From Saccoglossus kowalevskii (lineage: Eukaryota > Hemichordata > Enteropneusta > Harrimaniidae): a stretch of 27,988 nt of DNA. The stretch covers positions 175,009-202,996 of the forward strand of contig NW_003106602.1 of the NCBI RefSeq assembly GCF_000003605.2, in the 5' to 3' direction. The notes under the pieces were generated by a model. That model was not told the origin of the DNA. It ran no database searches and saw only the letters and a program-made list of their open reading frames with translations. Shown one piece after another: positions 22,101 through 27,988 of this stretch; the first letter of the stretch is position 1, and each line of letters begins with the position of its first letter. A program made the translations under genes and the position numbers.

Positions 22101-23983
22101 ACGAATTCCAAAATCTTTGTGCTGTTGAACAATACCAGAACAAATGTTCTAAATTTTCCTCATTTTGACAATATTTACACAAACTATCTGTTCTTAAGTT
22201 ATTTTTGTATAAGAATAAATTTGTTGTTTATTTTTTGTTCTGTGCAAAATTTTGAACTGAAAAATTCTCATTTTTTCTTCACATGTTACCTTTAATATAA
22301 GGTAACTCCCAAATCGGCTTCCATTTTCCTGCTATGTTCCGCCCATAAATCATTGAGCCATATTTAGTTTCTGAGCTTGGGGGTTCAAATTTACTTTTTA
22401 CCAGTATTTCATAGAAATCTTTTGTTTTACCCTTCCCATAATCAATTGTATTTTGAACATTTTGTCCAGTTACATGCACACGGTCATTAGATTTCATCAG
22501 ATTTTTCCATTTTGATGGAATTGCCTAAATAATACCTGTATATGTTATAAAACAGCAATATTATATTTTTCAGTAAACTGATCGCAAGTAAGAAATTTAT
22601 CCATGTAAAAGGGAGGTACTGTAAAATGACTAATTTTCACTGGGTTTAAATTTCGCTGATTTGCCATTCCAGGCATATTTAGTGGGTTTTAAATTCACGG
22701 TTTTGTCATTTACATAATGTGTTCTATGCTAAATTTTACATATTCACTGGGTTTTAATTTAGCGCATTTTCCAGTCAGCGAAATAAGCAAAATTAAAACC
22801 CAGTGAATAATTAACCTCTTTACAGTATTCTACCATATATTTGGCCCAAATCATAATTGCACTGGAGTAAAAATCGCAAACACCCATAATTTCTAAAATA
22901 ATAATGAATGAATACAGCTATAGTTGATTCTGTATCTATAATTTTAACAGCCCAGGAAAGTTTTATTGCTTTGTTCAAAATTTCAATATCCACCATACGA
23001 AGGCCTCCTTGATCATAGTTACCAATTAGGGTATTACTTCAAAATGTTTTCTACCCCGCCACAAAAAATGGAATAGCAAAGACCTAGCCTCATTAATAAC
23101 ATTACTTGGAGTTGAGATCGCAGTTATTAGTTAATAAATACAAATAATGTAATTTTGTAATTTGTATGCACTTTTTATCTTTTACTGTTAATTGCCTTTT
23201 TATTGTCTTGTAGTTTTAGTGCCTTTACTTCTGTACTTTCCAAAGTCTGTGCTGTGTTAATAAACAAACTATTGTCTCAAATCAGCCTCAAATAATCATT
23301 TCATGGTTTGCACCAGCATGTGACATCCCATTAGCACACTTTCCTGTATATAGTTGGCCGAACCTTCAACATAAACCGAAAAGACATAGGATATACCGCA
23401 CGTTGACGTCAACCTTTTGCATACAAACACAGAAATTGTTACTGCACAAGATCGTAATGTTGACCAAAAAAATGGGACGAATCGACTTGTGGGACAAATG
23501 TGAATTGGTACGAATTGACCATGATGGTAAAAAGAGATGGAGTCACAGCCAAGCTTAGATCAATGGTACCAGGATGGTCGCCGCTGTTTGTACATGGATC
23601 AGGGAGTTTATTAGTCTTTTTTTACCTCCATGGAATCACAGTCCCTCTATGATAGAGTGACTGTGATGGAATTGACTGTGAATCTTATCACATGATAAGT
23701 GAAATCTTGTCCCTGACCTGGATTTCTCTCTCCGTCATTGGCTGAATTGCAGATTACTGCCTACAGTTCAAAATAGTCATTTTCACTGACGGGAGTCTAT
23801 GGTGGCATGGAGCTTCCATGATGGTGGGTAATTGAACGTGGTGAATTTAAGTCTATGAAAAACGTGAGTCCATACGACTATTAAAAATCACATAGGACCA
23901 AATGGACTGACCTGCTGTGCGAGTTTTCGACAACTGTTTATGATAGTTTGTGCACTCAAACGAGCCACAGTTGCCATTGACAT
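16126..23983 (-). CDS. MRPS10: Mitochondrial ribosomal protein S10 (uS10m), complete, 8 exons
   Basis: Component of the head of the small mitoribosomal subunit, needed for translation of mtDNA-encoded respiratory proteins. Exons in transcript order: 23912-23983, 19008-19057, 18791-18810, 18258-18301, 17523-17662, 16784-16892, 16402-16491, 16126-16185; all junction phases agree and the total is 585 nt, 194 residues plus TAA (human about 201). The S10 domain runs from about residue 70 ([20 protein letters not shown]) through [20 protein letters not shown] and [20 protein letters not shown]. The first 45 residues have Arg, Lys, Ser and no acidic residue, as expected of a mitochondrial transit peptide. 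Start: ATG 23981-23983, with a second in-frame ATG two codons later. The last donor reads GTTGGT, which is weak. Transcribed toward UNC79 and divergent from DNAL1. Confidence 0.93.
16880..17066. repeat. 47-bp tandem repeat (4 copies) spanning the MRPS10 exon 6 acceptor
   Basis: Units begin at 16880, 16927, 16974 and 17021 with CCGCAAACACTGCCTGTTAA, and differ by only a few bases; the last lacks its final base. Read on the minus strand, each unit holds a T-rich tract, TTTATTAACAG and GCAGTGTTTGCGG. That is a complete 3' splice site plus the first 13 nt of exon 6. The copy nearest the exon (acceptor at 16893-16894) is the one that preserves the protein frame. Confidence 0.95.
16893..17522 (-). 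other. MRPS10 intron 5
   Basis: Donor GTAAGT after ...LKEPK. It holds the tandem acceptor repeat at its 3' end. The related phrases GGCTGCCAATCGGACAT (17180) and GCTGCCAATCAGCCATTT (17331) suggest a further short repeat; nothing else is recognised. Confidence 0.7.
17663..18790 (-). other. MRPS10 introns 3 and 4 around the 44-nt exon 4
   Basis: AT-rich introns on both sides of exon 4 (18258-18301, [14 protein letters not shown]). The open frame at 18487-18669 on the + strand has no recognisable similarity. Confidence 0.6.
18791..18810 (-). CDS. MRPS10: MRPS10 20-nt microexon (exon 3)
   Basis: On the minus strand a T-rich tract and TTTCAG precede CAAAGTTTCTAGAAACCAAG, which is followed by GTAAAC. 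Without it, exon 2 (ending in phase 2) cannot join exon 4 (needing phase 1): every direct reading gives a stop or loses the S10 frame. With it, the junctions read VVA-S-KVSRNQ-A-FFCQP in one frame. That phase rescue is the main evidence. Confidence 0.75.
19501..19635. repeat. Degenerate minisatellite, unit about GATTYGTCCCAAGTC
   Basis: About eight direct units of 14-18 bp, with the first one longer (GATTCGTCCAAATCACATTC...). The units differ in small insertions such as CCCACAAGTT. A partner with the same sequence in inverse orientation is at 23474-23519. Confidence 0.85.
19780..19805. repeat. 26-bp near-perfect palindrome
   Basis: TACCACGGTTTCTAGTAACC continues GTGGTA; only the central bases fail to pair. 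It lies in MRPS10 intron 1, just inside the left minisatellite array. Confidence 0.8.
20129..20250 (+). other. Exon-like segment opposite to MRPS10, possibly from a transposon
   Basis: ATTAACAG precedes and GTGAGT follows an open stretch of 122 nt in phase 0: [20 protein letters not shown], then [20 protein letters not shown]. The Lys-rich end looks like a coiled-coil or DNA-binding linker. No stop occurs in this frame until after the putative donor. I cannot name a family. It lies between the inverted minisatellite arrays and may be part of an element inserted in the intron. Confidence 0.3.
21530..23090 (-). mobile_element. Decayed LINE retrotransposon, C-terminal half of ORF2, interrupted by a MITE
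   Basis: Pieces read on the minus strand, in order. 23060-22840 gives [20 protein letters not shown], then [10 protein letters not shown], typical of the segment after the reverse transcriptase of L1/Tx1-like LINEs. 22615-22540 gives [20 protein letters not shown]. 22497-22279 gives [11 protein letters not shown] and [20 protein letters not shown]. 22182-21820 gives [17 protein letters not shown], a CX2CX7HX4C zinc-binding motif, to a stop at 21820. Frameshifts and stops separate the pieces, so it is dead. T-rich blocks near 21531-21570 on the + strand could be its poly(A) tail. Family assignment to the L1/Tx1 group is from memory of motif style. It has the same orientation as MRPS10. Confidence 0.8.
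22619..22825. mobile_element. 207-bp MITE flanked by TA, inserted in the LINE
   Basis: Left end CTGTAAAATGACTAATTTTC then ACTGGGTTT; right end, inverted, CTGTAAAGAGGTTAATTATT then CACTGGGTTTT. TA dinucleotides flank both (22617-22618 and 22826-22827), as with Tc1/mariner-type insertion. The TTCACTGGGTTTTAATTT motif also recurs inside, near 22745. Recognisable LINE coding sequence lies on both sides. Confidence 0.8.
23474..23519. repeat. Inverted partner of the 19501 minisatellite
   Basis: Read on the minus strand: AATTCGTACCAATTCACATT then TGTCCCACAAGTCGATTCGTCCC. It matches the first units of the array at 19501 (GATTCGTCCAAATCACATTC...) over about 40 bp. Confidence 0.8.
23636..23666. repeat. 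31-nt palindrome, CACAGTCCCTCTAT family copy 2
   Basis: TCACAGTCCCTCTATGATAG followed by AGTGACTGTGA is almost self-complementary, with one mismatched pair in each arm at most. Copy 1 is at 15797-15826. Confidence 0.7.
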
Positions 23984-24338
23984 GTTTTTCGCTTCGACAA
24001 AAAACCCTTATTTCTCCTAATTAATTGGATTAACAGCTTCGCGAGAAGACCTGCTCTTCGATTGCGCCACCTACGACAGTTTTATTTCAAATAACCTTTG
24101 AACTTTGACATTAATGTTTATTTTTAAAAGTATTTAGTTATATACTAGAATTATTGGTAATTAAATAATTTAGTTCATCAAAATACAACAATTATAATAC
24201 AGTCATGCTATAATTTATGAGCCGAATTTCAGCAAAACGAACTACAAGAAACAATTTCCCATGATGCACTGCAATCTCCATGGTCACTGACAAGCGTGAA
24301 GGAAAGGTGTTTTGTGTACAGCGTTTGCAGAGTTCAAA
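23984..24338. promoter_or_regulatory. Divergent promoter interval of MRPS10 (-) and DNAL1 (+)
   Basis: Only 355 bp separate the two start codons and both first exons are short. ACAATTTCCCATGATGCACT at 24251-24270, followed by GC, resembles the ZNF143/SBS element (CAATTCCCA..ATGC.CTGC) found in many bidirectional animal promoters. ACCTTTGAACTTTGACA near 24091 resembles a direct repeat of nuclear-receptor half-sites. No TATA box is evident. Sharing of the promoter is inferred from geometry. Confidence 0.6.
24251..24272 (+). promoter_or_regulatory. ZNF143-like (SBS) site
   Basis: The motif ends 66 nt before the DNAL1 start codon. The match is to the known vertebrate consensus recalled from memory; conservation of this site in invertebrates is an inference. 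Confidence 0.4.
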
Positions 24339-27327
24339 ATGGTAAGTTGTCGTGACATTTTTTATCCATTTTCAATTAATTCGCTTAGCATTTTTAACAA
24401 TCTGTCCAACGTGTCACTTATGTTGCCTTCTTGTTATTTACAGTCGAAAGGAACAACGATTAAAGAAGCCCTCGCTAGATTCGTAAGTACACACGACATG
24501 ATCGAGCTCAATACTACAGGTTACCGTTTACAAAATCTGAAATTGGTCCTGCAGAGACGTGACCATTTATTTTTCGACGACTTTCTGGCGTGCTTTATTA
24601 ATGTTGTAAAATCATTGCGGTAATGGTTGCCGCCTAAAAATGATATCCCGACATCTGCTAGAAAGTTGTTGTCATTTATACACGAATCATTGACATCGAA
24701 TAAGCATGCCACTGAGACACTTAAATAAGGGGTGAAAATCCAAATATTTAGATTAGTTCAACTTCATTTATTTGGATTTTCAGCTCATAAGTAACTGACT
24801 GAAGCAGTTTTTTGCGATTGTGACTGACAACTGAATGTATATCGCCTACTCTTACAATGATTCACTAGGGCTACATTTTAATTAGGAAATTACTGGTTCA
24901 AAACTCTACATGCAGTCTATCCACATATTGTTGGATATTGTTGAATACCCTGGGCCCCAGAACTTTTAAGTGATTATACACATAATTACCAAACAATTCT
25001 GATTCTTAGGTAAATAATGGGGTCATGAATGTAGTCTTGTGATGGGAAAATGAAACAAGACAGCTCTCAAACGAGCCTGCACGTCTTCCTCAATATATTA
25101 TTAAACAAACAGATTTATAGACATACATTGATAAGTAATTAAATTAACAAAATTATTCTATTAATCTGTGGTAGGAGGAGAAAACAGGACAGAAGGCATC
25201 TGAATCCAAGGAGGTGAGGTTGTATATGCAGATACCACCGATAGAAAAGATGGATGCCTCCCTTTCGACACTTACCGCATGCGAGTGAGTATTCTATTTA
25301 ACCATTAAAAAAAAATGTTAAATCCGAATCATAAATAAGCTTGAGAATAGTAAAACAAAATTGCCATTGTGAAATTAAGTGATCATGTACATTTGCCTAG
25401 TTAGTAGGATCTACACATTTATTTGGTTTATCATAAACACATTGTAGTATAAAATTCAATCTCTAAATTCTATTAACTTATCAGATATTTTGTTATCTAA
25501 TTTCTAAACAGAGTCACTATACACTATTATTTGCTGGCTGTTTGAGCACCAGCCACAGTTAGCATTGTATTGTGATCACAGTATTACTTCTGGGTGCAAC
25601 TTTCTTGTTGCTCAGTAGATTTTTATCATTTGAGCAACTTTTGCACTGAATTTCATGCATTCGTCAGTAAAATATAATTATTCATGGAGAAAATAATAAA
25701 GTTGATTTAGTACTAAATGTGCAAAACCTAGGTTGAATGAGTTGCCATTTTGTCTTCTGATTTTATTACAAATATGATTATTTGCAGGAAATTGGCATTA
25801 TCGACAAATGCTATTGAGAAAATAGCAAATCTTAATGGCTTGAGTAAGTACAGTATTCACATCTTCTGGTTTGTTTGATGGGATATTCTCTATACATGGG
25901 TAAACATTCTTGGCATGTATCACAATTCCCACACATTTTTGTGGGCACAATTTTCTGTGTGTTAACAGTTACATTGAACTGTGCCTTGTTAATGATATTT
26001 TCTATTGACACTATTTTTGTTTTATGCTTTTAGTTGAGTCAATATAGTGAATCAACTAGATTGTATAAATGATACTTATTTTTGGATTTTGTCAAATTTT
26101 TGTTCTCACTAGAAAATCTAAAAATTTTGTCACTGGCACGGAATAATATCAAGAGTTTGAATGGTTTGGTGAGTAGAATTTTGTTATCTCCATTATGTGC
26201 AACCACAAAAGTACAGTTAGAACTAAATTTTATAGCTTTTGTGAAGCTAAAATATTGCACAGGTCACTGCTACTCCCTCATCCATCCAGGGATCTCGCCA
26301 TGCTGGTCGGCCCGACGGGCACTTAAAATTAGCGACCACCACGAAAATGGTTCCGACCAGGACTATTGTTTGATTGTTATGATAATTATGTACCGACCGA
26401 CACGCATCCTGCCAGTCGTGGATTATAATTTGTAAACAATAGACCTCGTTGCACGATACGTAGTGGCTAGTCATTTTTGTGAAATTAGCACCTCTTTGTT
26501 TGTAAGTAAATACTTTCTGCGATAGACGTAGTCTTTAGATTGAAAGCTAAAATTCTTTCAAAATCAATTTCATCAAGCAAGCAAGTGAATTTCCTATTCA
26601 TGATTTTCCTGGATTCTTGAATTTCATGAAAATTTGTCAGGAAATTAAAGTACTTTACACATATGTACTTAGCTTCAAGCAACAACTATGTTTTGTGATT
26701 CTTTAATTTTGTTTCTTGGCAACTGTGGGTAGATTGATGATTTTCACAATGTCAGCCAAATTCTGGCCAAGAATATTTTTTTATATATATATAAACATGA
26801 CATATATGTTGTTATGTTTATACTTCATAGGAAGCTGTAGCAGACACACTAGAAGAATTGTGGTTTTCTTATAATTTGGTTGAAAAGTTGAAAGGAATTC
26901 AAGTTTTAAAAAAGCTCAAGGTAAGTGAGCATCAGTTTATTTACTATCATAGCACATGTGTTTATAAAATAAATGGCAACAGTGTAGGGACAAAATTGGC
27001 TTAATAACCGCTATGATAGTGTCAGAACTGTTAAATGAGATATCAAAATATCTGTCACATTATTATGTATATTACATTGTATGTTCAGTGTAATCGGATC
27101 AAGTAAAAATTAAATTCAATTATTTTGTTATAATTTATAGGTGCTGTACCTGAGTAATAATCAAGTCAAAGACGTAGCAGAATTGAATAAATTGGGTGAA
27201 TTGCCAATGCTTGAAGAACTTGTATTTGTTGGTAACCCATTAGAAGAAAAACACTCTCAAGAAGGCACAAAGGAGGCTTACAAAAACCATGTTAAAGGAA
27301 AAATGCTTAAATTGAAAAAACTTGATG
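24339..27327 (+). CDS. DNAL1: Dynein axonemal light chain 1; last exon outside window
   Basis: Leucine-rich-repeat light chain of axonemal outer-arm dynein (LC1 of Chlamydomonas), which binds the gamma heavy chain motor and tunes ciliary beating. Coding exons: 24339-24341, 24444-24482, 25175-25284, 25788-25843, 26113-26168, 26831-26920, 27141-27327; phases agree throughout. The protein begins [20 protein letters not shown] and has [15 protein letters not shown], repeated LRR segments ([55 protein letters not shown]) and [13 protein letters not shown], closely matching vertebrate DNAL1. The start codon is the last three bases of exon 1, so nearly all coding sequence is in later exons. The visible part is 180 complete codons plus one base; the family is about 190. 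The donor after KKLDG (GTATGG) leads to a final exon not found up to 27988. Confidence 0.96.
24483..25174 (+). other. DNAL1 intron 2
   Basis: Donor GTAAGT and acceptor GGTAG. Short open frames here overlap exon 2 but are not coding. No repeat is recognised. Confidence 0.7.
25285..25787 (+). other. DNAL1 intron 3
   Basis: Donor GTGAGT and acceptor TTTGCAG. Nothing recognisable inside. Confidence 0.7.
26169..26830 (+). other. DNAL1 intron 5 with a GC-richer insert
   Basis: At about 26265-26420 the composition rises in GC and has internal echoes (GGTCGGCCCGACGGGC, GGTTCCGACCAGG, TACCGACCGACACGC). It looks like a fragment of an interspersed repeat. The rest is AT-rich intron ending in CTTCATAG. 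Confidence 0.5.
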
Positions 27328-27988
27328 GTATGGAAAGATTGATTGCTGTTTATTGTCTCCAATTATTAACCTTGTTATCTGGTCTTTCCTTATTATGACT
27401 TATTATAGGCCACTCTGGGTGAATGCTTAAATGTGTCTGACTTTTCGGCTATTTTATTGTGAATTATCACATGTACCAGGGTATACAACAGTCGTTGATT
27501 TAAAATTTAATGTAACTGCCTATTTAGTTTTGGGTAGTCTAAGTTTACATTTATGGGAAACAACCAGATGATCATGTTCTGGCAGCAAGGAATTGAACTT
27601 AAGGTAGAGATGCAGTTTACCTGACAGGTATTTTAATTAGTTAATTAGAAAACCAAGATGACCTCCCTTGTCCACAAAACTATATATTTTCGGAAAGTTT
27701 ATTGTATGAATTTTAAAGTTTTGTTAGTATTTTATTTTTATGGACACTGTAGTTTGAAATGTGCACAAAAATGTGCTTTTTTGGTCAAAAGTGATTAAAA
27801 AAAAAATTAGCTTCTAAACCATGCTTCTGTTTCCTGTCAAAATTGGTTTATGGGTACATCTATTTACTATGAAGAAAACGCTGTCTTGAAAACTGTCTAC
27901 CAGTTGTCAATTTTGTAGGACAGCAGCTCGAATTTCACTACGTCAAGTTTATGCATAAATTAACACCGAGGCTAGTTGTCTGTACGAT
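27328..27988 (+). other. DNAL1 last intron, running off the window
   Basis: No acceptor is followed by a frame resembling the family's C-terminus (TPVI plus an acidic tail). The candidate AG at about 27918 leads to QQLEFHYVKF, which does not fit. The final exon should lie to the right. Confidence 0.6.

Larger units (their letters stand above)
19058..23911 (-). other. MRPS10 intron 1, 4.85 kb, rich in mobile DNA
   Basis: Donor GTCAGT after ...RKLAQQ, acceptor TGCAG before KSPYIKHIP. The intron contains a minisatellite array (19501-19635) with an inverted partner (23474-23519), a palindrome (19780-19805), an exon-like segment (20129-20250), a 12-bp inverted repeat pair (20879-20890 and 21151-21162), a decayed LINE (about 21530-23090), a MITE inside that LINE (22619-22825) and a short hairpin (23636-23666). 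It is about seven times longer than any other intron of this gene. Confidence 0.8.

Noticed and set aside
24312..24623. 103-codon open frame overlapping DNAL1 exons 1 and 2
   Set aside because: It reads through the intron in a frame unrelated to DNAL1; exon 2 in its own frame matches the family from [10 protein letters not shown].

Overview
The window is animal nuclear DNA from a draft assembly. It is AT-rich, has GT-AG introns, one run of N (12319-13109), and three split genes recognisable by protein similarity. Protein features and the content of decayed mobile DNA suggest an invertebrate, probably marine and perhaps a deuterostome such as a hemichordate or echinoderm. The species cannot be read from the sequence and this guess is of low confidence.

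Layout. (1) 758-13937, + strand: the 3' part of UNC79, the large auxiliary protein of the NALCN sodium-leak channel complex. I place 17 exons, about 1035 codons ending in a natural stop; the 5' part of the gene lies left of the window. Its last introns hold a G-rich GGGAT array, a candidate 18-nt microexon and a transposon-like element (11671-13485) that contains the assembly gap. (2) 13938 to about 14.7 kb: UNC79 3' UTR with a long imperfect hairpin. (3) About 14.7-16.1 kb: intergenic DNA between two convergent genes, with a TTAA-bounded inverted-repeat element carrying promoter-like sequence. (4) 16126-23983, - strand: complete MRPS10 (mitochondrial ribosomal protein uS10m), 8 exons and 194 codons, including a 20-nt microexon. 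The 3' splice site of its exon 6 sits inside a four-copy 47-bp tandem repeat. Its 4.85-kb first intron is a store of mobile DNA: a decayed LINE split by a TA-flanked MITE, and minisatellite-like arrays in inverted orientation near the two ends. (5) 23984-24338: a 355-bp divergent promoter interval. (6) 24339-27327, + strand: DNAL1, axonemal outer-arm dynein light chain 1. Seven coding exons are visible; the last, about 10 residues, is probably beyond the window.

The genes do not form an operon or a single system. They are neighbours with separate roles: neuronal excitability (UNC79), mitochondrial translation (MRPS10) and ciliary motility (DNAL1). MRPS10 and DNAL1 plausibly share a bidirectional promoter. 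I see no new multi-gene system. The most unusual signals are the multiplied splice acceptor in MRPS10, the frame change in UNC79 exon 2, the two microexons and the nested mobile elements.
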